Position numbers and translations under genes: made by a program
DNA from: Afifella pfennigii DSM 17143
Lineage (GTDB): Bacteria; Pseudomonadota; Alphaproteobacteria; Rhizobiales; Afifellaceae
DNA: 64,000 bases
Reading direction: 5' to 3'
Assembly: GCF_000688515.1 (NCBI RefSeq)
Contig: NZ_JHZK01000008.1
Coordinates: 1 to 64,000, forward strand
Shown here: positions 46,008 through 55,164 of the stretch, in pieces
Numbering within the stretch: the stretch's first letter is position 1
Layout: every line of letters starts with the position of its first letter
The notes under the pieces: model-generated
The model's database searches: none
The model's input: only the letters and a program-made list of their open reading frames with translations
What the model was told of the DNA's origin: nothing

Positions 46008-46793
46008 ATGAAGTTGAACAGCGATCTGGCCGCCATCGTCACCGGCGGCGCCTCCGGCCTCGGCGAAGCCACGGCGCGCATGCTGGCGCGCGAAGGCGTG
46101 CGGGTGGCCATCCTCGACATGAACGAGGAGCGCGGCGAGCTGACCGCGGGCGACATCGGAGGCGTCTTCGCCAAGGTGGACGTGACCGACGAGGACAGCG
46201 TCAAGGCCGGGATCGCGAAGGTGCGCGAGGCGCATGGCGTGGAGCGCATCCTGGTCAATTGCGCCGGTATCGCCATCGGCCGCAAGACCGTCTCCACCGA
46301 CCGCAAGACCGGCGAGATGAAGACGCATGACATGGAATCCTTCTCCAAGGTGGTGGAGGTCAATCTCCTCGGCACCTATCGGATGATCCGCCATTCGGCC
46401 CTGGGCATGGCCGAGGAGAAGCCGATTACCGAGGATGGGGGGCGCGGCGTCATCGTGGTGACGGCTTCCGTCGCGGCGACGGACGGGCAGATCGGCCAGG
46501 CGGCCTACGCCGCTTCCAAGGGCGGCGTGCTCGGCATGACGCTGCCGGTGGCGCGCGATCTCACCGAGTTCGGCATCCGCGTCTGCTGCATCCAGCCGGG
46601 CGTGTTCATGACGCCGATGGTTTCGGGCATGCCGGAAAAGGTGCAGGAGGCGCTGGCCGCCGGCGTGCCCTTCCCCAAGCGCCTCGGGCGGGCGGATGAA
46701 TACGCCCATCTCGTCAAGTTCATCTGCGAGAGCGACTATATGAACGGCGAATCGGTCCGGCTCGACGGCGCCATACGCCTGCCGCCGAAATAG
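46008..46793 (+). CDS. SDR-family dehydrogenase, HSD10/3-hydroxyacyl-CoA type
   Basis: A 261-residue short-chain dehydrogenase. It has the NAD loop TGGASGLGEATA near residue 13, NCAGIAIG near 86 and the catalytic pair in YAASKGGVLG near 167. The acidic residue after the second strand (AILDMNEERG) favours NAD over NADP. The sequence, with CCIQPGVFMTPMVSGMPEKV near residue 197, is closest by eye to type-II 3-hydroxyacyl-CoA dehydrogenase (HSD17B10) proteins, which oxidise short or branched 3-hydroxyacyl-CoAs. It is convergent with sdhA and occupies the place where sdhB would be expected. Confidence 0.82.
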   Translation: MKLNSDLAAIVTGGASGLGEATARMLAREGVRVAILDMNEERGELTAGDIGGVFAKVDVTDEDSVKAGIAKVREAHGVERILVNCAGIAIGRKTVSTDRKTGEMKTHDMESFSKVVEVNLLGTYRMIRHSALGMAEEKPITEDGGRGVIVVTASVAATDGQIGQAAYAASKGGVLGMTLPVARDLTEFGIRVCCIQPGVFMTPMVSGMPEKVQEALAAGVPFPKRLGRADEYAHLVKFICESDYMNGESVRLDGAIRLPPK

Positions 46794-46823
46794 GCAGTAG
46801 AAGGGGGCGGTCGCTCCGGGGAG

Positions 46824-46873
46824 GGCTGGCAGGCGCGGCCGCCTGCCAGCCATCTGCCGGCCCGTGGGGCCGG
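46824..46873. terminator. Two hairpins between convergent SDR and sdhA genes
   Basis: An 11-bp perfect stem (GGCTGGCAGGC / GCCTGCCAGCC, 46824-46851) is followed by a 7-bp stem (CCGGCCC / GGGCCGG, 46857-46873) that abuts the sdhA stop codon. Neither has a T-tract. Their place between two converging genes suggests bidirectional termination or 3'-end protection (inference). Confidence 0.55.
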
Positions 46874-48730
46874 TCAGTAGACGCGTTGCTTCGGCTCGAT
46901 ATAGGGCACGTCGTTCGACATGGTGTAGGTGTGCACCGGCCGCTCGTCGAGGCTGACGCGGTAGGCCGCCTCGTCGACGAAGGCGAGGGTGTGCTTCATC
47001 CAGTTCTCGTCGTCGCGATCGGGATAATCCTCGCGCGCATGGGCGCCGCGGCTTTCGGTGCGGTTCGCCGCCGATTCCATGGTCACCACCGCCTGGGTGA
47101 TGAGGTTCTGGAACTCCAGCGTCTCGACGAGATCGGTGTTCCAGATCAAGGAGCGGTCGGTGACGGCGATGTCTTCTGCGCCGCGCCAAAGCTCGTTGAT
47201 GAGCGTCCTACCTTCTTCCAGAACTTCGCCGGTGCGGAAGACGGAGCAGTTGGACTGCATGATCTTCTGCATGCGGGCGCGCAGCGCCGCCGTCGGCGTG
47301 CCGCCATCGGCGTAGCGGGCCCGGTCGAGACGGGTCAGCGCCATCTCGTCGGCATCCTTGGGCAGCTCCGGATGGCGCTCGCCGGCAGGCACCGTCTCGG
47401 CGCAGCGCTCGCCGGCGGCGCGTCCGAAGACGACGAGATCGATCAAGGAATTGGAGCCGAGACGGTTGGCGCCGTGGACGGAAACGCAGGCCGCCTCGCC
47501 GACCGCCATCAGCCCCGGCACGACGCTGTCGGGATCGCCGCCGACCTTGGTCAGCACCTCGCCGTGATAATTGGTCGGGATGCCGCCCATATTGTAATGC
47601 ACGGTCGGCAGCACCGGGATCGGCTCGCGGGTCACGTCGACGCCGCAGAAGATCTTCGCCGTCTCCGAAATCCCCGGCAGGCGCTCATGCAGCACCGCCG
47701 GTTCCAGATGCTCCAGATGCAGTTCGATATGGTCGCCCTCGCGGCCGATGCCGCGGCCCTCGCGGATCTCGATGGTCATGGCGCGCGAGACGACATCGCG
47801 CGAGGCCAGATCCTTGGCGGAGGGGGCGTAGCGCTCCATGAAGCGCTCACCTTCGGAATTGGTGAGATAGCCGCCCTCGCCGCGGGCGCCCTCGGTGATG
47901 AGGCAGCCGGCGCCGTAGATGCCGGTCGGGTGGAACTGCACGAATTCCATGTCCTGCAAGGGCAGGCCGGCGCGCAGTACCATGGCGTTGCCGTCGCCGG
48001 TGCAGATATGCGCCGAGGTGCAGGAGAAATAGGTGCGCCCGTAGCCGCCCGTCGCCAGGATGGTCTTGTGGGCGCGGAAGCGGTGGATGCTGCCGTCCTC
48101 CAGGCAGAGCGCGACGACGCCGCGGCAATGGCCCTCGTCCATGATGAGGTCGAGGGCGAAATACTCGATGTAGAACTGCGTGGAATGCTTCAGGGCCTGG
48201 CCGTACATGGTGTGCAGCATGGCATGGCCGGTGCGGTCGGCGGCGGCGCAGGTGCGCTGCGCCGTGCCCTCGCCGAAATGCGTGGTCATGCCGCCGAAGG
48301 GCCGCTGGTAGATCCTGCCTTCGGCGGTGCGCGAGAAGGGCACGCCCCAATGCTCCAGCTCGTAGACGGCGTCGGGGGCGTTGCGGCACAGATATTCGAT
48401 GGCGTCCTGGTCGCCGAGCCAGTCGGAGCCCTTGACGGTGTCGTACATGTGCCAGCGCCAATCGTCCTCGCCCATATTGCCGAGCGCGGCGGAGATGCCG
48501 CCCTGCGCCGCCACGGTGTGCGAGCGGGTGGGGAAGACCTTCGTCAGGCAGGCGGTCCTGAGGCCGGCTTCGGCGGCGCCGAGCGCGGCCCTGAGGCCAG
48601 CGCCGCCGGCGCCCACCACGACGACGTCGAAGCTGTGATCGACGAGCGGATAGGCCTTGCCGTTCTGTCCGGGGGCGCGTTGCGGCGCGCCCGCGCCCTT
48701 TGAGGTTCCGTTCTGGCCGTTGAACGCCAC
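46874..48730 (-). CDS. sdhA: Succinate dehydrogenase flavoprotein subunit
   Basis: A 618-residue catalytic subunit of complex II that oxidises succinate to fumarate with covalently bound FAD. The FAD loop [20 protein letters not shown] is near residue 36. The flavinylated His is in [11 protein letters not shown] near 69. [18 protein letters not shown] is near 213 and [21 protein letters not shown] near 400. It starts with GTG at 48730, one base after the sdhD stop. The first 30 residues are a Gly/Ala/Pro-rich extension. No sdhB follows: after the stop come two hairpins and a convergent SDR gene. Confidence 0.97.
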   Translation of the reverse strand: MAFNGQNGTSKGAGAPQRAPGQNGKAYPLVDHSFDVVVVGAGGAGLRAALGAAEAGLRTACLTKVFPTRSHTVAAQGGISAALGNMGEDDWRWHMYDTVKGSDWLGDQDAIEYLCRNAPDAVYELEHWGVPFSRTAEGRIYQRPFGGMTTHFGEGTAQRTCAAADRTGHAMLHTMYGQALKHSTQFYIEYFALDLIMDEGHCRGVVALCLEDGSIHRFRAHKTILATGGYGRTYFSCTSAHICTGDGNAMVLRAGLPLQDMEFVQFHPTGIYGAGCLITEGARGEGGYLTNSEGERFMERYAPSAKDLASRDVVSRAMTIEIREGRGIGREGDHIELHLEHLEPAVLHERLPGISETAKIFCGVDVTREPIPVLPTVHYNMGGIPTNYHGEVLTKVGGDPDSVVPGLMAVGEAACVSVHGANRLGSNSLIDLVVFGRAAGERCAETVPAGERHPELPKDADEMALTRLDRARYADGGTPTAALRARMQKIMQSNCSVFRTGEVLEEGRTLINELWRGAEDIAVTDRSLIWNTDLVETLEFQNLITQAVVTMESAANRTESRGAHAREDYPDRDDENWMKHTLAFVDEAAYRVSLDERPVHTYTMSNDVPYIEPKQRVY

Positions 48731-48731
48731 G

Positions 48732-49109
48732 TCAGCCTCCCAGGGCGATGATCAGGATGGAAAGAATGCCGACGACGGCGAGGCCGGCGGTATAGAGCCA
48801 GTTGGCGATCCAGCTTGCCGCCTTCAGCCCTTCGTGATGCACGTAATCCTCAATCACCGACTGCATGCCGAGGCGCATATGGATGGTGACGTTGAGGATC
48901 AGCGCGACCAGCAGCGCGGCGACGAGCGGATTGGACAGGCGCTGGCGCGCCGTTTCGTAATCGGCGCCGATCAGCGAGACGACGACGAGGATGGCGCCGA
49001 CGATGAGAGGAATGTTGGCGTAGGCGGTGATCCGCTGGCGGATGAGATGGCTGTCGGTGCCTATCCCGGCGGAACCGAGGCCGCGGACCTGCGAGAGCAT
49101 TGTGCGCAT
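48732..49109 (-). CDS. sdhD: Succinate dehydrogenase membrane anchor subunit
   Basis: A 125-residue hydrophobic anchor with three transmembrane helices (about 30-50, 59-77, 95-118). The family motif [20 protein letters not shown] near residue 77 holds the His that ligates heme b and residues near the quinone site. It sits 9 bp after sdhC and 1 bp before sdhA. Confidence 0.93.
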   Translation of the reverse strand: MRTMLSQVRGLGSAGIGTDSHLIRQRITAYANIPLIVGAILVVVSLIGADYETARQRLSNPLVAALLVALILNVTIHMRLGMQSVIEDYVHHEGLKAASWIANWLYTAGLAVVGILSILIIALGG

Positions 49110-49118
49110 GAGATGCCT

Positions 49119-49514
49119 CTATAGGGCGAGAAGAACGGCGACCCAGAGAACGAGAGCAAGGGCGATGCCGCCGACGATGCTTGCCCAGGCGAGATGGTTG
49201 ATCCCCGGCTTGTCGAGGCCCTTCGCCGTGTCCCAGATGAAATGGCGGATGCCGCCCATGATATGCTGCATCAGTACCCAGGTGAAGGCGAACAGCACCA
49301 GCCAGCCGAGCCAGGAGCCGAAGAGCATCACGGCGAAGTCGTAAGCGCCCGGACCCCAGGCCAGCGCCACCAGCCAGAACACGAACAGGATGGCGCCGCC
49401 GTAAAGCGCGATCGCGGTGACGCGATGCAGGATGGAGGCGACCATCGTGATGGGCCAGCGGAAGATCTGGACGAAGGGCGAGAGCGGCCGCCTGTCCGCG
49501 GGGGATTGCATCAT
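49119..49514 (-). CDS. sdhC: Succinate dehydrogenase cytochrome b556 subunit
   Basis: A 131-residue membrane subunit with three helices. RPLSPFVQIFRWPITMVASI is near residue 9 and HRVTAIALYGG near residue 30, the quinone-site Ser/His/Arg region. MQHIMGGIRHFIWD near residue 83 includes the axial heme His. First gene of sdhCDA. The 95-bp gap upstream, after DUF1737, is the likely place for an sdh promoter. Confidence 0.94.
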   Translation of the reverse strand: MMQSPADRRPLSPFVQIFRWPITMVASILHRVTAIALYGGAILFVFWLVALAWGPGAYDFAVMLFGSWLGWLVLFAFTWVLMQHIMGGIRHFIWDTAKGLDKPGINHLAWASIVGGIALALVLWVAVLLAL

Positions 49515-49609
49515 TGAACGCTCCTTGTGCTCTTCTTAACGCGCCGATGCCGCAATGCAAACGCTTGCCTGGCGGTTTGTTGCATTGCGTGAAGGGATTG
49601 GGATCGTTG

Positions 49610-49828
49610 TCATTGCGCGGAAAGGGAGAAACCGTCGCGACTGCTTTCGCTCTCCCAGTCGCCAGGCACTTCCTTGACGATCGCCTGGGCGCAGACGGCG
49701 CGCCTGGCTTGCGGATCCCAGGTGAGGGCCGGCGAGCCGTGCAGGTCCCAGCCCTGGTTGAGGGCGGCGGAGACGCGCTTGCAGAAGGCGGCGTCGTCGG
49801 GGCCGGTGAGGAGGCGGTAGAGCTTCAT
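49610..49828 (-). CDS. DUF1737-family small protein
   Basis: A 72-residue protein with the DUF1737 pattern: MKLYRLLTGPDDAAFCKRVS at the start, ALNQGWDLHGSPALTWD near residue 23, then CAQAIVKEV. The same YRL-LTGPDD...GW-L-GSP frame is found in many small proteins next to lyase genes. No function is known. Its ATG overlaps the CoA-ester lyase stop by 4 bp, so the two are coupled. Confidence 0.85.
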   Translation of the reverse strand: MKLYRLLTGPDDAAFCKRVSAALNQGWDLHGSPALTWDPQARRAVCAQAIVKEVPGDWESESSRDGFSLSAQ

Positions 49829-50712
49829 GAGCGTTCCCTCTCGGCGATTAGCGCGGCTTGCGCAAGTAGCCTTTCGGCGGTCGCCAGGTGCAGCCGCTCC
49901 ACCATGCGCCCGTTGACGGCGAGCGCGCCCTTGCCGGCATTGGCGGGATCGGCGAAGGCGGCGCGGATCGCCTCCGCCTCGGCGATAGCCTCCGGCGCCG
50001 GGGCGAAGGCGGCGTTGGCGGTATCGATCTGGGCCGGATGGATGAGGCTCTTGCCGTCGAAGCCGAGCCGGCGCGCCTGGCGGCATTCGCCGGTCAGAAG
50101 CTCCTCATCGGCAAGAACGTTGCAGACGCCGTCGATGGCGAGGAGGCCATAGGCCCTGGCGGCGGCGACGGCCGATACCATCCAGGGCACGAGCTCGCTG
50201 CGATCGGGCGAGGGATCGAGACCGGTCTCCTTGGCAAGGTCGTTGAGGCCGAGGACGAGGCCGGCGAGTGGCAGCTTGCCGGAAAGGGCGGCGATCTCGC
50301 GCAGATAGAGGATCGCCATCGGCGTCTCGATCATCGCCCAGATGCGCATGCGTGGCAGCGCGTCCGCCTCCTCCAGCGCCGAGGCGAGGGCAAGAAGGGT
50401 CTGGGGCCCCTCCACCTTGGGCAGGAGGATGTCTTGGGCTTTGGCGGCGAGCGCGGCGAGAAGATCCTCCGTCCCCCATTCGCTGCCGAGGGCGTTGATG
50501 CGCACGATGCGCGGCTTGTCGGACGGCCCGGCGAGCGCGGCGCGCAGATGTTCGCGCGCGGCCTCCTTGGCCTGTGGCGCTACGGCGTCCTCCAGATCGA
50601 GGATGAAGCCGTCGGCGACAAGGGTCGGCGCCTTGGCCAGGGCGCGCTCCTTGTCGGCGGGGACATAGAGGAGCGAGCGGGACAGGCGGGGCGGATGAGA
50701 GGTTTCTGGCAC
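49825..50712 (-). CDS. HpcH/HpaI-CitE family CoA-ester lyase
   Basis: A protein of about 295 residues of the citrate-lyase-beta/malyl-CoA-lyase family, which cleaves or makes C-C bonds of acyl-CoA esters. SRSLLYVPADKERALAKAP is at the start and GFILDLEDAVAPQAKEAARE near residue 35 carries the Mg-binding Asp-Glu-Asp. RIVRINALGSEWG is near 67, the Mg-binding Glu is in IWAMIETPMAI near 125, and GFDGKSLIHPAQI is near 215. The start is probably a GTG at 50712. The frame extends 32 codons further but overlaps the upstream gene. It lies between hbd and DUF1737-sdhCDA. Exact substrate (malyl-, citramalyl- or other CoA) is undetermined. Confidence 0.85.
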   Translation of the reverse strand: MPETSHPPRLSRSLLYVPADKERALAKAPTLVADGFILDLEDAVAPQAKEAAREHLRAALAGPSDKPRIVRINALGSEWGTEDLLAALAAKAQDILLPKVEGPQTLLALASALEEADALPRMRIWAMIETPMAILYLREIAALSGKLPLAGLVLGLNDLAKETGLDPSPDRSELVPWMVSAVAAARAYGLLAIDGVCNVLADEELLTGECRQARRLGFDGKSLIHPAQIDTANAAFAPAPEAIAEAEAIRAAFADPANAGKGALAVNGRMVERLHLATAERLLAQAALIAERERS

Positions 50713-50743
50713 GGAGGTTGCGGGGTGTCGGCGCGGCCCGATC

Positions 50744-51625
50744 TCAGCGGGTCGGCACCGGCGTCTCGCCGCGATAATCGTAGAAGCCGCGGCCGGTCTT
50801 GCGGCCAAGCCAGCCGGCCTCGACGTATTTCACCAGGAGCGGGCATGGCCGGTATTTGGAATCGGCGAGGCCCTCATAGAGCATCTGCATGATCGACAGG
50901 CAGGTATCGAGGCCGACGAAATCGGCGAGCTGCAAGGGGCCCATGGGATGATGGGCGCCAAGACGCATCGCCGTGTCGATGGCGTCGACGGTGCCGACGC
51001 CCTCATAGAGGGTGTAGATCGCCTCGTTGATCATCGGCATGAGGATGCGGTTGACCATGAAGGCGGGAAAATCCTCCGCCACCGCCACCACCTTGCCGAG
51101 CGAGGTGACGAACGTCTTCGCCTTCGTAAAGGTGGTGTCCTCCGTGGCGATGCCGCGTACCAGCTCCACCACCTCCATGACCGGCACCGGGTTCATGAAA
51201 TGGATGCCCATGAAGCGTTCGGGCCGGTCGGTGGCGGAGGCGAGCCGGGTGATGGAGATGGAGGAGGTATTGGTGGCGAGCAGCGTCTCCGGATCGAGGA
51301 TCGGGCAAAGCTCGGCGTAGATCTTGCGCTTGACGGTCTCGTCCTCGGTCGCCGATTCGATGACGAGGTCGGCCTCGGCCAGTTTCTCCAGCCCCAGAGT
51401 GGCGTTGATACGCGCCAGCGCCTCTTTGCGGTCTTCGTCGCTGATGCGGCCGGAGGCGACCTGGCGTGCAAGGTTGCCCTCCACGGTGGCGAGGGACGCC
51501 TTCAGCCGATCCTCCGAAATGTCGTTGAGGATGACCTTGTAGCCCGAAAGGGCGCAGACATGGGCGATGCCGGAGCCCATCTGTCCCGCGCCTACCACGC
51601 CGACCGTCTTAATCTCATCCGCCAT
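50744..51625 (-). CDS. 3-hydroxybutyryl-CoA dehydrogenase
   Basis: A 293-residue 3-hydroxyacyl-CoA dehydrogenase of the short stand-alone type. It has the NAD loop [18 protein letters not shown] near residue 8, [13 protein letters not shown] near 116, and the catalytic His in [18 protein letters not shown] near 138. [20 protein letters not shown] near 186 and [19 protein letters not shown] near 220 follow. It oxidises (S)-3-hydroxybutyryl-CoA to acetoacetyl-CoA, or the reverse in PHB-linked metabolism. It lies 154 bp downstream of etfA in the order typical for Rhizobiales. Confidence 0.94.
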   Translation of the reverse strand: MADEIKTVGVVGAGQMGSGIAHVCALSGYKVILNDISEDRLKASLATVEGNLARQVASGRISDEDRKEALARINATLGLEKLAEADLVIESATEDETVKRKIYAELCPILDPETLLATNTSSISITRLASATDRPERFMGIHFMNPVPVMEVVELVRGIATEDTTFTKAKTFVTSLGKVVAVAEDFPAFMVNRILMPMINEAIYTLYEGVGTVDAIDTAMRLGAHHPMGPLQLADFVGLDTCLSIMQMLYEGLADSKYRPCPLLVKYVEAGWLGRKTGRGFYDYRGETPVPTR

Positions 51626-51779
51626 ACAATTTCTCTCTTCACGCGCGGTGCCGATCGCATCTGTCGATGCGTGCTGCCACGGGTTCTAGAGTATTGAGCA
51701 GGCGCGGGAAAAGGGGAAGCGTGCGGCGCAACAAAATCGCTCCCGGCGCGGACCATGTTGCCGCGCCGGAAACGCGCAT

Positions 51780-52724
51780 TCAGCCGGCCTGCTTGTCGAG
51801 CTCGGCGGAAAGCTCCGGCAGGGCGGTGAAGAGGTCGGCGACGAGGCCGTAATCGGCGACCTGGAAGATCGGCGCCTCCTCGTCCTTGTTGATGGCCACG
51901 ATCACCTTGGAATCCTTCATCCCGGCGAGATGCTGGATGGCGCCGGAGATGCCGCAGGCGATGTAAAGATCGGGGGCGACGATCTTGCCGGTCTGGCCGA
52001 CCTGCCAGTCGTTCGGCGCATAGCCGGCATCGACGGCGGCGCGGCTGGCGCCGACGGCGGCACCGAGCTTGTCGGCGATGGGCAGCATCACCTCGTCGAA
52101 CTTCTCCTTGGAGCCGAGAGCGCGGCCGCCGGAAATGATGACCTTGGCGGCGGCGAGCTCGGGGCGTTCGCTCTCGTGGATCTTGGCGCCGAGATAACTC
52201 GACAGGCCGGGATCGGCCGGAGCCTCCACGGCCTCGATGGCGGCCGAGCCGCCCGCTTCGGCGGCGGCGAAGGAGGCCGTGCGCACGGTGATCACCTTCT
52301 TGGCGTCGCCAGATTGCACCGTCTGGATGGCGTTGCCGGCGTAGATCGGCCGGCGGTAGGTGTCCGGCTCCACCACCTCCAGAATGTCGGAGACCTGCAT
52401 GACGTCCATAAGCGCGGCGACGCGCGGCATGACGTTCTTGCCGTCGGTCGTCGCCGGCGCGATGAGGACGTCGTAGCCCTCGGCAAGCGAGACGATGAGG
52501 GCGGCGAGCGGCTCGGCGAGGCGATGCTCCAAAGCCTCGCTCTCGGCCAGCAGAACCTTGCGCACGCCGGCAAGCCCGGCGGCCGCCTCGGCGGCGGGAC
52601 GGGCGTTCTTGCCGGCAACGAGGATGTCGATATCGCCGCCGATCGCCTTGGCCGCTGAAAGGGTCTTGGCCGTCGCCTCGTTGAGGCTCTGGTTGTCGTG
52701 TTCGGCAACAAGAAGGATGGTCAT
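51780..52724 (-). CDS. etfA: Electron transfer flavoprotein alpha subunit
   Basis: A 314-residue FAD-binding subunit of ETF. It has the N-terminal domain [39 protein letters not shown] near residue 197, and the C-terminal FAD site: [20 protein letters not shown] near residue 246, then [20 protein letters not shown] near 282. It passes electrons from acyl-CoA and other dehydrogenases to ETF-quinone oxidoreductase. It is 17 bp downstream of etfB and translationally close. Confidence 0.97.
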   Translation of the reverse strand: MTILLVAEHDNQSLNEATAKTLSAAKAIGGDIDILVAGKNARPAAEAAAGLAGVRKVLLAESEALEHRLAEPLAALIVSLAEGYDVLIAPATTDGKNVMPRVAALMDVMQVSDILEVVEPDTYRRPIYAGNAIQTVQSGDAKKVITVRTASFAAAEAGGSAAIEAVEAPADPGLSSYLGAKIHESERPELAAAKVIISGGRALGSKEKFDEVMLPIADKLGAAVGASRAAVDAGYAPNDWQVGQTGKIVAPDLYIACGISGAIQHLAGMKDSKVIVAINKDEEAPIFQVADYGLVADLFTALPELSAELDKQAG

Positions 52725-52741
52725 GTTTTCTGCGATCCTCT

Positions 52742-53491
52742 TCAGAGCACGCCGGCTTCGTTCTTCAGTTTGTCGACGAGTTCGGCGACCGAGCCGACCT
52801 TGACGCCTGCCTGCCGCCCGGCCGGCTCGCGCGTCTCAAGCACCTTCAGCCGCGGCGCGGCGTCGACGCCGAAATCCTCGACCTTCTTCATGTCGATGGG
52901 TTTCTTCTTGGCCTTCATGATGTTGGGCAGCGAAGCGTAGCGGGGCTGATTGAGGCGCAGATCGGCGGTGACGACGGCCGGCAGGGCGATGGAGATCGAT
53001 TGCAGGCCGCCATCGACCTCGCGGGTGACCTCGGCCTTGCCCTCTTCCAGCTTCAGTTCTTTCAGGAAGGTGCCCTGCGACCAGCCCAGAAGGGCGGCGA
53101 GCATCTGGCCGGTCTGGTTGCAATCGTCGTCGATCGCCTGCTTGCCCATGATGACGAGGCCGGGGGATTCGGCCTCCACGATGGCTTTCAGGATCTTGGC
53201 GACGGCGAGCGGCTCCGTGCCCTGATCGGCCTCCACCAGGATGCCGCGATCGGCGCCCATCGCAAGCGCGGTGCGGATGGTCTCCTGCGAGGCGGTCGGG
53301 CCCACGGAAACGACGACGATTTCCTCGGCACTGCCCGCCTCCTTCAAGCGGATAGCTTCCTCAACGGCGATCTCGTCGAAGGGGTTCATGGACATCTTCA
53401 CATTGGCAAGATCGACGCCGGAGCCGTCGGCCTTGACGCGCGCCTTGACGTTGTAATCGAGGACCCGTTTGACCGGGACGAGAAGTTTCAT
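52742..53491 (-). CDS. etfB: Electron transfer flavoprotein beta subunit
   Basis: A 249-residue AMP-binding subunit of [23 protein letters not shown] is at the start, [19 protein letters not shown] near residue 36, and [20 protein letters not shown] near 115. The beta-subunit signature [20 protein letters not shown] is near 150. First gene of the leftward etfBA-hbd-citE-DUF1737-sdhCDA run, and divergent from msrA with a 208-bp gap that should hold both promoters. Confidence 0.97.
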   Translation of the reverse strand: MKLLVPVKRVLDYNVKARVKADGSGVDLANVKMSMNPFDEIAVEEAIRLKEAGSAEEIVVVSVGPTASQETIRTALAMGADRGILVEADQGTEPLAVAKILKAIVEAESPGLVIMGKQAIDDDCNQTGQMLAALLGWSQGTFLKELKLEEGKAEVTREVDGGLQSISIALPAVVTADLRLNQPRYASLPNIMKAKKKPIDMKKVEDFGVDAAPRLKVLETREPAGRQAGVKVGSVAELVDKLKNEAGVL

Positions 53492-53699
53492 AGGGCATTC
53501 TCCGCAAAGTCGGGCTCTCGGTTAGCCTCGCCATTCGGCGCTGGCAAGAGGCGCAAAACCAGAGACCGGCCGATGCCGTAACGGAAAGGCGCATGCGCAC
53601 ACACAGGCTCAAACCGGTGTGAGCCACCTCGCAGGTGCGTGCAGAGATGCCATATCGCAGACAACGGTCACGTCGGGCGGATCCCGGGAGGAAAAGGAT

Positions 53700-54416
53700 A
53701 TGGCAATGAATAGGATATTGGCGAGCAGGATATCGGTGCGGTTCGGCATGGCGCTCGCAGCCTGTGGCGCGGCGTTTGTGCTCGCACTTACCGTCACGGG
53801 AGCCACCGCGCAGGACAAGGCGGGCGAAGCTTCAGGCGATCTCGCCAAGGCGATCTTCGCCGGCGGTTGCTTCTGGTGCGTGGAGGCCGATTTCGACAAG
53901 GTGCCGGGCGTGCAGGAGACGATTTCGGGTTATATCGGCGGCAATGTCGACAATCCGAGCTACCGGCAGGTCGTCTCCGGCGGCACCGGCCACAAGGAGG
54001 CGGTGGAGATCACCTACGATCCTGCCGTCGTCTCCTACGAAGAGCTTCTGGAGGCCTTCTGGCATTCCGTCGATCCGGTCGATGCAGGCGGGCAGTTCTG
54101 CGATCGCGGCGAGAGCTACACGACCGGCATTTTCGCGGTGAACGAGGAGCAGCTGGAACAGGCGAAGGCTTCCAAGGGGGCGATCTCCGAAAAGCTCGGC
54201 CAAGAGGTGGCGACGACGATCGAGATGGCGGACACCTTCTGGCCGGCCGAGGATTACCATCAGAATTACTATCGCAGCGAGGAGCGCATCCTGTCGCGCT
54301 TCGGCTACGTGACCAAGGCCTATGCCTATAAGGGCTATCGGGAAGGCTGCCGGCGCGACGCGCGTCTGAAAGAGCTCTGGGGCGAGGATTACATGCGCGG
54401 CATTCCGCAGAGCTGA
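53700..54416 (+). CDS. msrA: Exported peptide-methionine (S)-S-oxide reductase
   Basis: A 238-residue MsrA with an N-terminal export signal (ASRISVRFGMALAACGAAFV... ending near ATAQ), so repair of oxidised methionine should occur in the periplasm. The catalytic motif AIFAGGCFWCVEADFDKVPG is near residue 52, SGYIGGNVDNPSY near 75, GHKEAVEITYDP near 95, DPVDAGGQFCDRG near 125 and FWPAEDYHQNYY near 180. GGGAGGAAAAGG at 53686-53697 selects the ATG at 53700. The stop is 5 bp from the stop of the convergent rhomboid gene. Confidence 0.94.
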   Translation: MAMNRILASRISVRFGMALAACGAAFVLALTVTGATAQDKAGEASGDLAKAIFAGGCFWCVEADFDKVPGVQETISGYIGGNVDNPSYRQVVSGGTGHKEAVEITYDPAVVSYEELLEAFWHSVDPVDAGGQFCDRGESYTTGIFAVNEEQLEQAKASKGAISEKLGQEVATTIEMADTFWPAEDYHQNYYRSEERILSRFGYVTKAYAYKGYREGCRRDARLKELWGEDYMRGIPQS

Positions 54417-54421
54417 GGCGA

Positions 54422-55141
54422 TCAGCTTCCGGCCGGTGGCTGGCCTTCCGGCAGGCCCCGGTCGAAGAGCGGCACGCCGCGCCGGCGCAGCGGCACGACG
54501 AGAGCGGCGCCGATGGCGAAGCCGCCGATATGCGCCCACCAGGCGATGTCGGCGGTTTCGGGCGTGGCCATGAGGAGATTGCCGAGCTGGAAGAGGATCC
54601 AGGCGCCAAGAACCCAATAGGCGCGAAGGCGCAGCGGGATGCGGCCGAAGGCCAGGACCCACAATTTCACCTTCGGATGCAGGACGAGGTAGGCGCCGAC
54701 CACCGCCGCCACGGCGCCGGAGGCGCCGATCAGCGGCGATTGCGAGGCCGGATCGGAGAGCGTGTAGATATAGCCCGCGCCGGCGGCGCCGAGGAGATAG
54801 AAGAGAAGATAGCGCAGATGCCCGAGCGCATCCTCGATATTGTCGCCGAAGACCCAGAGGAACAGCATGTTGCCGCCGAGATGCACGATGTTGCCGTGCA
54901 GGAAGGCGTAGGTGAGATAGCTGAGGTCTTCGGGGATGACGATGAAGCGCGGCGGCAGCTCGGCGATATCGTTGACGACGGAGGGAATGAGGCCGAAGGA
55001 AAGCGCGTTCGCCTCCACCAGCTGAAGGTCGAAGCCGCCGGTGAGGAAGAAGATCGCGGTGGTGAACAGGATCAGCGCGACATTGACATAAGGCCGCGCC
55101 ACATGGGCGAGCGGGTTGTCGTCGTGGAGCGGCAGGAACAC
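54422..55141 (-). CDS. Rhomboid-family intramembrane serine protease
   Basis: A 239-residue membrane protein with about six helices. It shows rhomboid marks: YLTYAFLHGNIVHLGGNMLF near residue 75 (the His-x-x-x-N region), the catalytic Ser in IGASGAVAAVVGAYLVLHPK near residue 138, and the catalytic His in WWAHIGGFAIGA near residue 202. All active-site residues are present, so it should be an active protease. Substrates are unknown. It follows the broken adenosyltransferase by 23 bp. Confidence 0.9.
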   Translation of the reverse strand: MFLPLHDDNPLAHVARPYVNVALILFTTAIFFLTGGFDLQLVEANALSFGLIPSVVNDIAELPPRFIVIPEDLSYLTYAFLHGNIVHLGGNMLFLWVFGDNIEDALGHLRYLLFYLLGAAGAGYIYTLSDPASQSPLIGASGAVAAVVGAYLVLHPKVKLWVLAFGRIPLRLRAYWVLGAWILFQLGNLLMATPETADIAWWAHIGGFAIGAALVVPLRRRGVPLFDRGLPEGQPPAGS

Positions 55142-55164
55142 CGAAACGCGCCTCTAGAAAGCTC

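Noticed and set aside
46886-48703. Open frame of 605 codons opposite sdhA
   Set aside because: It mirrors sdhA codon for codon; a shadow of a high-GC conserved gene.
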